From: Quercus robur
Lineage: Eukaryota; Streptophyta; Magnoliopsida; Fagales; Fagaceae
Reading direction: 5' to 3'
NCBI RefSeq assembly: GCF_932294415.1
Contig: NC_065543.1
Coordinates: 42,926,277-42,990,276 of the forward strand
DNA length: 64,000 nucleotides
The notes beneath the pieces were generated by a model. The model worked only from the letters and a program-made list of their open reading frames with translations. It did not search any database and had not been told where the DNA came from. The position numbers and the translations under genes were made by a program. The stretch's first letter is position 1, and each line of letters starts with the position of its first letter. Shown here piece by piece: positions 1 through 10,259 of this stretch.

Positions 1-2385
1 AGGATAGAGAAGGAGGAAAAGATCAGTAAAAATGGGAGACTCTGAGGAAGAAGATGTAGGAAACTACTGAAGACTCGTGAAAGGACGATGTTCCCAAAAC
101 TCAACATGACGGGAGACACGAAGGCGATGAGAAATGGGATCATAGCAGCGAAACCCCTTTTGAGACACACCATAACCAAGGAAACAACAGAGACGAGTAT
201 GAGGTTGGAGCTTTGTTCGTTCATAAGGAGGAAGAGAGACAAAGCAAGCACAACCAAAAACCCGAAGAGAGGAGTAGTCAGGAGTTTGACCATAGAGAAG
301 CTCAAATGGTGATTTGTTGTGTGTAGTTGGTGAAGGAATACGATTAATGGTGTACACAGTAGTGAGTGCGGCCTCACCCCAAAAGTGCTCAGGAAGAGAG
401 GCAGAAATGAGAAGGGTGCGGACAACATCAAGAATGTGACGATGTTTTCATTCTACACGACCATTTTGTTGAGAGGTGTAAGGACAAGACTGCTGAGGAA
501 GAGTACCATAAATGTCTAAAAAGGATAGGAAAGATTTATCATTATATTCTTGAGCATTATTTGATCGAAAGACTTTAACGGTGCGATTGAACTGTGTTTC
601 AATCATTTTATGAAATGTTTGGTAAATAGACACAAGTTCAGACCTATGGTGAAGCAGATAAATCCAAGTATATCAAAAAAAATTATCCACAAATATGACA
701 AAATATTTAGATCCCCCCTCAGTGGGAACAGGTGTAGGACCCCAAATATCAAAATGTATAAGATCAAAAGGGGCAGAAGAAAATGAGTCACTTTTATTAA
801 AGGGCAATTTTGTTTGTTTGCCAAAATAACAAGAAGTACAATCAAATTTTTGAAACTGAACTGAACCTAAATGACCTTGAGAAGCGAACAACTGAAGACG
901 AGATAAGGATGAATGACCAAGACGAGCATGCCATAGATCAGATGAGGAGGTGGCAGTGGTAGCAGTTGCAGAAACAACTTGTAAAGGAATCTTCAAGTCA
1001 TGAACCTCAGACATGCGACCAACCTTACGGCCTGTCCCAAGCACTTGACCCGTCCGGAGATCCTGCACATCCACACCATGATTAGTAAATAGAAGATCTA
1101 CGCCTACTTAACAAAGTTGACCAACAGAAAGCAAATTGAGGGATAACTTTGGAAAATGAAAAGTGTCACTGAGGGATAAACAAGGAGAAGAGATTATTCC
1201 TTTATAACTAACAGGCATAGGAGTTCCATTAGCAGTGTAAATGGTGATTAGATGTTCTAAGGGTGCCTTATCAGAAAATTGGGATTCATTAGGAGTCATA
1301 TGGTTACAACATGCAGTATCAAAAAACCAAGGTTGTTTACCTGAGGTGATAGAAAGGGCAGTGGAAGTATAGGATAAAACCTGTTGAACAACTGCCTCAA
1401 TATCAGCCGTAGTAAGTGAGAAAGCCAAAGATGGACCTGTAGGAACCGATGGATCTAAAGGACATACAGCAGCTGCCTGAGGAAGAGAAGCTTTATTCTG
1501 ATCTTGCACAAATTTCTGTAGTTTGCGATAAACAGAGATGTCATGGCCTTTGGCACGGCAAAACTTGCAGTAAGTACCTTTGGAAGACTGAGAGGTGGGA
1601 CGCCCAGAGTTTATTCTTGGAGGAGCAGTGAATGCAACAATGGGAGGCTGTGGAGAGCGTGTAGCCAATACATGATCAGATGATAACATGTGATAAGTAG
1701 GCCGACGATTCTACTCAGAAATGAGCTCCTTTACTGCAGCATCAAGAGAAGGAGTAGGAGACCGGCTAAGCAGAGAAGTCCTAGTAGGCTCAAAATCCTC
1801 ACATAAACCCATCATGAAGTGCATAAATTTACGACGATCCCGATATTTGACAAAGAGCTCAATGTCCTTAGAACACACCAGTGGAGGATCTACAGCAGAG
1901 AGTTGTTCCCACATAGTAGAAGTCTGAGAATAAAAATCAGAAATAGACTGACCTGTCTCTTGGCGCTTTTGATAAAACTTTGATTCAATGTGGAACTCCA
2001 AGCTTGAATCATTAGTGCAATTATAGCGATCGGCCAAAAATTTCCAAGCAGCCTCAGCAGTTTCAGGACGAGGAAGAAGATTATGAATGGAGGGAATAGA
2101 GGTATTGATAAACCAAGACAAGATCTTACTCTGAATACTCTCCCATTCCTCTAGGCGTTCTTCATAATCATCTGTTGTAACAGCAGTCTTGGAAGACTCT
2201 TCAGCAGCTGTGGCTTTGGACTTAGGGTTTGGTACTGGCTTAGGAATTGAACCAGTCACATATCTCCACAGTTTACGACCCTTGAGAAAGACAGTCATAT
2301 TCTGAGACCATGCATGATAGCTAGTAAGACCATCCAACATAATGGTGATAGGACATATGATATCTCATTCACTTTGTTGAGCCAT
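1..2385 (-). pseudogene. Copia gag-pol polyprotein, broken by in-frame stops
   Basis: All recognisable blocks are in one reading frame. They are: gag (UBN2-like) from a likely ATG at 2383-2385; a degenerate CCHC knuckle near 1590-1555, where the last Cys is replaced by Tyr; a protease motif DTACCNHM near 1340-1310; GAG-pre-integrase with HARLGH near 940-920; the integrase core to about 448; and the integrase C-terminal region to about 64. Stops interrupt the frame at 2365-2367, 1711-1713, 1108-1110, 673-675, 448-450 and 64-66. No frameshift is needed to connect the blocks. Several stops fall where the family normally has Arg or Gln, which fits C-to-T decay. It cannot make a full polyprotein. 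Confidence 0.9.
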
Positions 2386-2938
2386 AATGAAGAAAATGAC
2401 CAAAAAGTGAGATTTAGAGACCTCAAATGCAGAAACGAAGCCCAAAATCAGAATCTACACGAGAAACTGAACAAGACAGGTCTTGTTGAAATATTTTGAG
2501 TTGGTCAAAGTCAATGGTCTGGTCAAGTCAACGGTCAACGGATGACGTGTGCTGACATGGCAGTGTGACGTCACCCTAGGGCTGACGTGGCAGTACGTGA
2601 AACAGAGCAGGCGCGTGTGAGCGCGTGTGTCCTAGCGCGTGAGGGATACGGACGGCGCGTGGCGGCGCGTGCTCATGAGGCAGAAACTTCAGCCATCGCG
2701 TGGGGGCGCGTGTGAGGTGGTTTCTGGCCGTTCTTGGTTGGGTTTTGCTTGGGATTGTTTGTTTTGTCACTCAATGCCTTTGCTTTGATAGTTGGATGAG
2801 CAGAACAATGAGATCCGAGAATTGTTGGGACTGTGGGCGTGACGGCGGTGACTCGCTTCTGACAGTGACTACTAGATGAAGGCGAGGGCAGCGGAAGAAC
2901 ACCGGAGATGTCCACAGGAACCAGAAAGTCAGAGGAAT

Positions 2939-2951
2939 GGCTCTGATACCA
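2939..2951 (-). other. Primer-binding site, initiator-Met tRNA
   Basis: On the minus strand TGGTATCAGAGCC follows the LTR terminus directly. This matches the usual plant copia site complementary to the 3-prime end of initiator tRNA-Met. Confidence 0.9.
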
Positions 2952-3136
2952 TGTTAACAATATAAAGTGTGAGAGAAGACTGAATAGTCTGTATATTGAT
3001 GTGTTAATAATAATGTACAATAGAGAGTCTTATATATGCTAGGTATGTGTGCAGTACAAGTAAAAGGAGTAAATTACAAGTACAGTATATTGAGCTAAGC
3101 CCAATGGGCTAAACTAGTCTAAGCTATACACTAACA
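2952..3136 (-). repeat. Copia 5-prime LTR (185 bp)
   Basis: Bounded by TGTTA and TAACA inverted ends. On the minus strand it contains a TATA-like TATATAAG. It lies directly against the primer-binding site on its left and host gene sequence on its right. The length is short but typical of small plant copia families. Confidence 0.88.
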
Positions 3137-4349
3137 CGCTACATGGTCTGGCTTCTGGCTCGCTGCTTTTGAAACTTCGTGTGGAACAATCACCTATGTG
3201 TATCTGCTTTCTTGAGCTTCCCAGCTCAAGAAAATCCTTAAATTCTTGCAGGAACTATCAACTGCTTGTGGTTTAGGTAGATATTCCGAGAAAAGTAGTA
3301 GTCCAATGGATGATGCGAACAGTGGTCCCCAAGTTCATGAGATTAAGGAGAAGATTGTTCTTAATGAAGATGCATCATGTCTCCTTCTGGATGAAAGTTT
3401 ACTGCCAATTGAATGTGCTCCTGGCACTGGTCATGGTGCTGCAATAGATAATGTGGCTGCTGCTGGCACTGCAAATGGGGCTCTAGCTGATGCCGATGCT
3501 GTGCTATCCTGGATATTTGCAGGTCCTACGAGTGGGGAACAGTTGGCTTCGTGGATGCGTACAAAAGAAGATAAAATACAAGGAGGAATGGAAATCCTGC
3601 AGATGCTTGAGAAGGAGTTCTGCCAACTACAGAGTCTTTATGAGAGAAAATGTGAGCATATAAGGTATGAGAAAGCGTTGCAGGCAGTGGAGAAGCTGTG
3701 TCTTGTAGAAGGTAAGAAGAGGGAGAATGTCACAGAATTTGTACATAGAAGCTACGAGTCTGTCCTGAGGAAGCAGAAAGAGCTGCTTGAGAGTGAGAAT
3801 GATGCACCAACAGTAGGTTTAAATTAAATGCCATATCAAATGTTTTAAAAGAAGCAGAAGCTCTAAATGTTAATCAATTCGGGTATGAAGAAACTTATGG
3901 TGGTGTCAATTCCCAGTTATGTGACTTGGAATCTGGTGAAGATGATGATTGGAGAGCAAAGGACTATTTGCATCAAGTGGACACTTGTATAGAAGTTGCA
4001 ATTCAGAGACAGAAAGAACAGTTATCCATAGAGGTTAGTTTCTTTGTTATAGATGCACTCTTTGATAAAGATATAGATTAACTCACTTGTTTTGTAATGC
4101 AGCTCAGCAAAATTGATGCACGAATCATGCGAAATGTTACCGGGAAGCAGCAGTTGGAACTCAAGCTTGAGCCTGTTTCTGCCCATGATTATCGGTCAAT
4201 ATTGTTGCCTCTTGTGAAGTCATACCTGAGGGTTTGTATTGAACTCATGGAAACTTGTGTCACGTTTCTCTTCATTTTTATGGACTAAATTTTTTATGTT
4301 CTTCTTCTACTTTCTCTTTCAGGCACACTTAGAGGATTTGGCTGAGAAA
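3137..4349 (+). pseudogene. Truncated duplicate of the UCH-related gene (end of exon 1 to start of exon 3)
   Basis: Nearly identical to 12014-13265 of the complete gene, introns included, so it arose by DNA duplication and not by retroposition. It begins at the copia insertion and stops matching early in exon 3, near 4349, in unrelated sequence. Damage seen: a 1-bp deletion near 3211 (TCTTGAG versus TCTTGGAG); loss of the AGTGAG repeats and of bases near 3800 that shifts the frame to a TAA at 3825-3827; and a shorter first intron. The longest remaining frame is 3246-3827. The 5-prime part of this copy should lie left of the window beyond the copia element. No promoter is visible, so it is unlikely to be expressed as protein. 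Confidence 0.92.
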
Positions 4350-4980
4350 ATGTGCTAAAGAAGATGGTAACTTTCGGGCTTTCGGGCTTGGCTTGAAGAA
4401 GGACCTGTTAGTATTGAGCCTCTTGTGCTCCATGATGTAATGTAATTTCTTTCTTGTTCCATTTCCAAAAGTCCAAATTTAGTCTCATGCGTTAAACTCA
4501 AACATATTAAGCGGTGCAGTTTTGTTTTGCCCTCCCACCAAAAAAACTCAAACATATTAATGTTTTAGCAATCAATTGAATATGCTTGTGAATGAGGTTC
4601 TATTTGATTATATATATATATAAGATGATGATATTATATGTTAATATATATACACGTATAATATGGTCTTATAAAATTTTTGAGATTGAATTGTTTGAAT
4701 TTATAATAAGTTTCTAAAATATCAAATTATTAATTTTAATTTATTTAAGAATACAAACAGTTAATTTTTTGGTAAATATTATATGTGGTTTTTTTCACAA
4801 AAGATTTGTGAATTTAATTTTATAAGTTCATAGATGAAAATTCTTTAAAAAAATTCATTAATGAACATTATTCTATCTAGTTAATTTTAATAATTAATCA
4901 CAACGAGTGATTTAGCCATTAACTATTTTAGTATAAATCTATGATGAGGTAAGCATTTTTAGTGTTGGTGTTTAATATAT
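4350..4980. other. AT-rich intergenic sequence, nothing recognised
   Basis: It starts at the 3-prime breakpoint of the duplicated gene fragment. The first 90 bases could encode a short open stretch, but I do not recognise it. The rest is AT-rich with TA runs. No credible gene or terminal-repeat structure seen. Confidence 0.5.
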
Positions 4981-5120
4981 GAGTAATGCTACAATCACAA
5001 ACTATTTTACAATTTTTTTTTCTTTTAAAAAAAATAACTTTTTTATTTACCAATAATCACTCTACACATCAACAATTTGTAAATTTTTTTGTAAAAAATT
5101 TTGTATTTCTAGCATTACTC
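4981..5120. mobile_element. Small palindromic MITE (MULE-like ends)
   Basis: A 140-bp element with inverted ends GAGTAATGCTACA and (reverse strand) GAGTAATGCTAGA, and AT-rich arms that can pair. The flanking 9-mers TTAATATAT and TCAGTATAT match at most positions, consistent with a decayed 9-bp target duplication as made by Mutator-like elements. The class is inferred from the ends. Confidence 0.6.
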
Positions 5121-5874
5121 TCAGTATATATACGTGGGAAAAAAAGGTTTATCAAGTAACTTGTGATTTGTGAATAAGCTAAAACCTGTTCAACAAGAAA
5201 AAAAAAGTTTAAACATTTAATTTAGCTTAGTTTTAAGCTCAAGTTTAACTAATGTTCGAAATAACATTAAATGAGCCAATCATAAATTTTTATTACTTGA
5301 TTTGTCAATTAGTTTACAAAAAATGAATCTTATCCGTTTGAAAATTACTTATTTTTGGTAGTTTATTTAACTAATGTGAGATAAAAAAGCAAAAAGTTAT
5401 CTTAATTATTTCCAAAAAATTGAAACTTAAATTATTTGAAACAAAACTGCAACAAAAAAATAGTGAAAAACATGTAAACAGTACATAAAATAAACAAAAA
5501 TACAACTTTCATAATTGATTCTGATATTGATATTTCCATTCTTTTAATCCAAGTGGGTGGCCTCGTCGTGCCCCTTGGTGCACGCTAATTGCATGGTATT
5601 AAGAATGAAATAAACAAGGCAACAAAAAGGGTTGTCCTACTAATTAGTAATTACATCAATTTCTTCCCATTTTCTCTACTAAATTCCTAATCGGCAAATG
5701 ATATAAGAAAGAAAAAGAAAAAGAAAAAAATCTCCTAAGACTCTGACGTCTTTTTTCCTTTTAGACAAGACCTACCAAACAAAGGTGCAAATCCCTATTT
5801 AATTGTCTCCTAAATTATGAATCTTCAAGTAAAATGAATGTAAATACATTTGCAAAAACCTTATAAGTAAAATT
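5121..5874. other. AT-rich intergenic sequence, nothing recognised
   Basis: Long AT-rich stretch with poly-A and poly-T runs between two inverted-repeat elements. No ORF with family resemblance and no terminal repeats found. Confidence 0.5.
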
Positions 5875-6371
5875 GTGGGGGGTTTTTTCCCCGCACACTC
5901 AACTCATTGTCCTCTTTGGGGAGCCAAGTCCGCAAGGATTTGTCCTCATCCCCGAGTGTGGAAGTTCAGGATTTTCACCTCAGGCCAAGGGCTTTGCCTT
6001 GTAGCCATTTTGGCTTGACACCTTTTGTCCCACATCGGTCGGAGAAGCGCCCCACGCATGTCTTATAAGCCCTTGGAGTAAGGCATGGTGTACCACTCGT
6101 CACACAGCCCTTGGAGCAAGGCATGGTGTACCACTCGTCACACATGTAGCGCCCCACGCATGCCTTATAAGCCCTTGGAGCAAGGCATGAGTGGGACACT
6201 TCTCCAACCGATGTGGGACAAAAGGTGTCAAGCCAAAATGGCTACAAGGTAAAGCCCTTGGCCTGAGGTGAAAATCCTGAACTTCCACACTTGGGGATGA
6301 GGACAAATCCTTGCAGGCTTGGCTCCCCAAAGAGGACAATGAGCTGAGTGTGCGGGGAAAAAACCCCCACA
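5875..6371. mobile_element. Foldback element with about 170-bp inverted arms
   Basis: The left arm (about 5875-6045) and right arm (about 6196-6371) are near-perfect reverse complements, beginning GTGGGGGGTTTTTTCCCCGC and ending with its mirror. The loop (about 6046-6195) holds two direct copies of a 40-bp unit containing CCCACGCATG and TTATAAGCCCTTGGAG. AAAATT flanks both ends, a candidate TSD. The arms contain TCCCACATCGG, a word I associate with repeated plant DNA. No transposase is present. If transcribed, the RNA would form a long hairpin and could feed small-RNA pathways; that is inference. Confidence 0.8.
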
Positions 6372-6469
6372 AAAATTAATATTGGATTTGGGACATCACA
6401 AAAGAAAAAAAAATGCTTGCCTTCTCACTTTAAAGACACGGTTTTTCTTTTCTCATGACAAAAAATGAT

Positions 6470-7330
6470 ATTTTTTATTTTTATAATTAAATAGTTACAA
6501 TAATGGAAGATGAGATTTGAATCTAAATATCTTTGTAGGATATTTTAACCAATTGAGTTACGAGACTTTTGTAGTACTAGTTCAATTTGAGCATGATCAT
6601 AGTATTATTATTATTTTTTTAATCCCTACCTACAAAGGAATTAGTGCATGAACAGTCAACAAAGAGGAGGTTTTTTTTTGGTTGGTGAGAAGAAGGAGAC
6701 TTAAATTTGCTTTGACTAATTGAGCTATGAGACTTTTAGCACCAATTCAATTTGAGTATGATCGTAGTATTTTTTTTTTTTTTTTTTTTTTTATAATTTC
6801 TACCTACATAGGAATTAGTGCATGAGTAGGTCTATAAAGAGGAGACTTTTTTTTTTTTTTTTTTGGGTTGAGAAGAAGGAGACTTAAATTTACTTTAACT
6901 AGTTGAGTTAAGATACTTTTATAGGTACTAGTTCGATTTGAGTATAGCTGTAGTAATTTTTTTTCAATCCCTACCAACAAAGGAATTAGTGCATGAATGG
7001 TCCACAAAGAGGAGACTCTTTTTTGGTTGAGAAATAGAAGACTTAAATTTGCTTTAACCGGTTAAACTACAAGACTTTTATAGTACTAGTTCAATTACCA
7101 ACAAAGGAATTAGTGCATGAATGGTCCACAAAGAGGAGACACTTTTTTGGTTGAGAAATAGAAGACTTAAATTTGCTTTAACCAGTTAAGCTAAAAGACT
7201 TTTATAGTACTAGTTCAATTTGAGCATGATCATAGTATTTATTTTTTGTTTTAATTCCTACCTACAAAGAAATTAATTTTATTTTTTTATTTTAAGAAGA
7301 AGGAGACTTAAATCTGCTTCATAAATGCTG
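6470..7330 (-). repeat. Tandem array of tRNA-derived SINE head units
   Basis: Five diverged copies of a unit of about 120-190 bp follow each other. Landmarks recur: GACTTAAATTTGCTTTAACC, AGACTTTTATAGTACTAG, GGAATTAGTGCATGAA and AAAGAGGAGAC, with poly-T stretches of varying length. On the minus strand the first copy carries GTAACTCAATTGG (A-box-like) and GATTCAAATCTC (B-box-like in reverse), as in a tRNA-derived SINE; another copy of the same head lies in intron 8 of the UCH gene. The fourth unit (7041-7163) has an internal deletion. Tandem growth of a SINE head is unusual. Confidence 0.65.
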
Positions 7331-7749
7331 TAGGGTTGAAACATAACATAAAATCTCAATCATACCTATATGTCCAATAGTATCAAAGCTGTGGTCCAAT
7401 AGTTTCAAATCAGTGGACATTAATAGCCTCAGTTGAACCAAGGTCACATTATTGGCCCCAATGTTCAAAGTTCAAACTTATCTATCACATACGACATACA
7501 AAGATCCTAACCACCGAATGTGGTTTTTTCGGTACTTGCATTCCTGATGTACAATTTCTCTCTAATAGAAACTATATGTTGATCTTTTTTCTTTGTATAA
7601 AATCAAACAGTACTTGCTACCTAATAGGGACAAAGTTTAAAATTTACATCCACTCTGTGAAAATTTATTTGTGAGTAATTTTTGCATTAGCTAAGTGTCA
7701 ATAAACTTTGAATGAAAAAGTGGTTACAACATAGGCATTGATTAATGTA

Positions 7750-8430
7750 ATTAGGGTGGTCTCAATCATCATGGAAATCTGCTAAATACGATCGTTGAAC
7801 TTTGATGCGAGTGTCAATTTGGTCATTGGACTTTTGAGTTATACAATAACTCCTACTCATTAGTTTTGTGGCAAATAACATTTTGTTACTATTTTTCCAC
7901 GATTTTTGACGAATTTAATCTCATAATATGCGCATATCATTAATGACATTTCAAAATTATTGATGGTCTAGTAAAAATCATGTCTAGTTATTAAATTTGT
8001 TAATCTTTAACGCAAAATAGTTGTAGAATGTTTGATTTGTCACAAACTTAATGTGTTGGATGTCAATTGTTAGGATGGTCTCAATCATCACAGAAATTTG
8101 GTAAATACGATCGTTGAACTTTGATGCGAGTGTCAATCTCGTCATTACTTTGATGTGAGTGTCAATTTTGTCATTGAAATTTTGAGTTATACAATAATTC
8201 ATACTCATTAGTTTTGTGGCAAATAACATTTTGTTACTATTTTTCCACGAAATTTGACGAATTTAATAATGTAATATGCATGTATTATTAATGATATTTC
8301 AAAATTATTGATGGTCTAGTAAAAACCATGTCTACATCATGTTATTAAAATTTTTAATGTTTAATGCAAAATTGCTACAAAATGTTCAATTTGTCACAAA
8401 TTTGATGTGTTGGATGTTAATTGTTGAAAT
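7750..8430. repeat. Two-copy tandem duplication, about 0.33 kb per unit
   Basis: Copy 1 (about 7750-8072) and copy 2 (about 8073-8430) share GGTGGTCTCAATCATCA / GGATGGTCTCAATCATCA, AAATACGATCGTTGAACTTT, GTGGCAAATAACATTTTG and TGATGGTCTAGTAAAAA in the same order. Copy 2 has a small internal repeat of ACTTTGATG-GAGTGTCAAT (G/C variation). No coding potential. The origin may be a decayed transposon; no termini are clear. Confidence 0.8.
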
Positions 8431-9289
8431 CAAAACTATAGTGAACAAACTAACACTCATGTGAAAGTATATGAGTGATATCAATAAAAACCTCTTAAAA
8501 ATGCAACACACACTATTTTAGAGAACTAAAATCAACAAATATTGATTATAAAAAATAATAATAAATAACAAGTGTTGAATATGATGTAAAGCTTCTAACA
8601 ATTTTCCTTTAAATACAAAAAATCATATTATTTATTAGAAATTTACATTAAATTTGTAACAACACCTCATTTAACTATACTCAAAATAAAATATGATCAT
8701 CGTTTAATCGTTACATGTACCGGAAGAGTAAAAATAAGATAAATCAACCTATTAATAAATTCATATCTTTGACTTTTTTCCTCAACAAATTCTTTACATA
8801 ATTTCATAATAATAATAAAAAAAGAATTCTAAATTGGCCAAAAGTCTAGCCTGATGAGAACTTTATCACACATAGGCATATATGTTACTAAGACATGTTT
8901 CAAAACCTTGGGCTCATAGATAGCCCCCCCTTTTAGTCTCTATAGTCCATATGGCTTCATTATCATATCCACCTTGATGACTTCATTCTATTGATTAAAA
9001 TCAATTGTAATGCTCAACAACCCGTCCCCCAATCAAAAGAAAAGAACTAAAACATACATAATCCCTTTTATTTGACAAGATATTAACTCTATCTAGAAAC
9101 TTATTAGCAATAATTAGTACCTTTCACTAAGCATGGCTTAAACAAGGTCAAATTTGATTTCCTAGTTACATTATTTATGGTAATCATCATTACATTACCA
9201 TTTTTTACATGAAACACAAAAAGGTAAAAAAGAAAGGCAGAAAGAAACATAGAAATTAAAAAGTAAATAATAATACATATAGTCATATT
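8431..9289. other. AT-rich intergenic sequence, nothing recognised
   Basis: Very AT-rich, with short A and T runs and no family-like ORF. It lies upstream of the duplicated promoter block of the UCH gene. Confidence 0.5.
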
Positions 9290-9440
9290 TTTTGTTAGTT
9301 GGGGTTAATCACACCCCCACATAGATAATGATAATCCCATTCCTTAATCCCTTTATGTCCCCATCTCTTTCTCTCTCTGTCTTTTTAGTTACTTTCCCTC
9401 ATCTAACCCTACTTTCCCGTGAGTTGGTGTTGGCAATTTT
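9290..9440 (+). repeat. Upstream duplicate of the UCH gene promoter block
   Basis: Matches 9868-10021, in the same orientation and order: poly-T, GTTGG-TTAATCA, CTCCCA/CCCCCA, ATCC-TTAATCCCT, a CT-rich run, GTCTTTTTA, CCTTACCCTTCCC/CCCTACTTTCCC, then GTGAGTTGGTGTT/GTGGGTTGGTGTT. The two blocks are about 575 bp apart and clearly diverged. Confidence 0.7.
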
Positions 9441-9867
9441 AGGTAGAATAAAATATTGATAATATAATTTAATTTATATTTAACTATTTTCGAAGTAGAA
9501 ACATTTTAAACTCCTTAAAATTTAGGTAAATTATATTAACATAATCTAAGGTTTGGGCTATAATGCCAACCAGGTCTAATATTTTTCAAAATTGACAAAT
9601 TTAGTCCAAAACATTTTAAAACCGGTCCGTTATATTTTTTTTTCAACTGACTTAGGGACTAAGCTAGCTTTAAAGATCATATTTGTTAGTTTTGAAAAGA
9701 TTTAGACCTAGTTGTCATTAACTCAAATCTCAAAATATATGTTAATGAAATCTAGAAGTAAACTATTGCTAACAAGTTTAATCTGCACTAAACTATCTTA
9801 ATAACTAATGAGTATAAATAAATAAAAAATGTTGAAAAAAAAAATTTACACTTTTTTTTTTTTTTTT

Positions 9868-10259
9868 GGTTTGTTGGGTTTAATCAAACTCCCATATATA
9901 AAATAATCACAATCCTTAATCCCTCAAAAACTTGCCTCTCTATCTTTCTTCTCTTTCGTCTTTTTATTTTATTTTTTTAATTTTCCCAATCCAACCTTAC
10001 CCTTCCCCGTGGGTTGGTGTTCGTGCTCCGTCTGTCACACACAGACACCACCACTGTTTCTCTCTCTCTCATTTCTAGGTTTCACCGCCGATCTATTTCC
10101 GTCACCGTCACAGTCACCGCATAAAATTCCAACTCTACCCCCTCACATTTCTCTCTCTATATACACATATACATACATACATACAGATATAGATTCTATA
10201 TATATATACACACATACATACATATATGCATGTGAATCGAATTTCTGTGAACTCAATCC
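9868..10259 (+). promoter_or_regulatory. Proximal promoter and 5-prime leader of the UCH-related gene
   Basis: The region between AT-rich intergenic DNA and the start codon at 10260. It contains CT-rich tracts (for example 10058-10071), then CTCTCTATATACACATATAC and an ATACATAC microsatellite (about 10165-10225) just upstream of the ATG. The exact transcription start cannot be read from sequence. Its first 150 bp are duplicated at 9290-9440. Confidence 0.5.

Larger units (their letters stand above)
1..3136 (-). mobile_element. Ty1/copia LTR retrotransposon, left part outside the window
   Basis: The element reads right to left. From the right it shows a 185-bp LTR, a primer-binding site matching initiator-Met tRNA, a GC-rich leader (about 2340-2938) with many GCGCGTG words, gag, protease, GAG-pre-integrase and the integrase core. 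The left window edge falls just after integrase, so reverse transcriptase, RNase H and the second LTR must lie further left if the element is whole. Its right end touches the duplicated UCH gene fragment with a candidate 5-bp TSD (CGCTA, 3137-3141). The intact gene has GAGCTA at the equivalent point, so one base differs or was changed. Family assignment is firm from domain order; autonomy is excluded by six in-frame stops. Confidence 0.93.

Noticed and set aside
6470-7330. CRISPR-like repeat array
   Set aside because: Units are long, diverged and without spacers; the genome is a plant nucleus.
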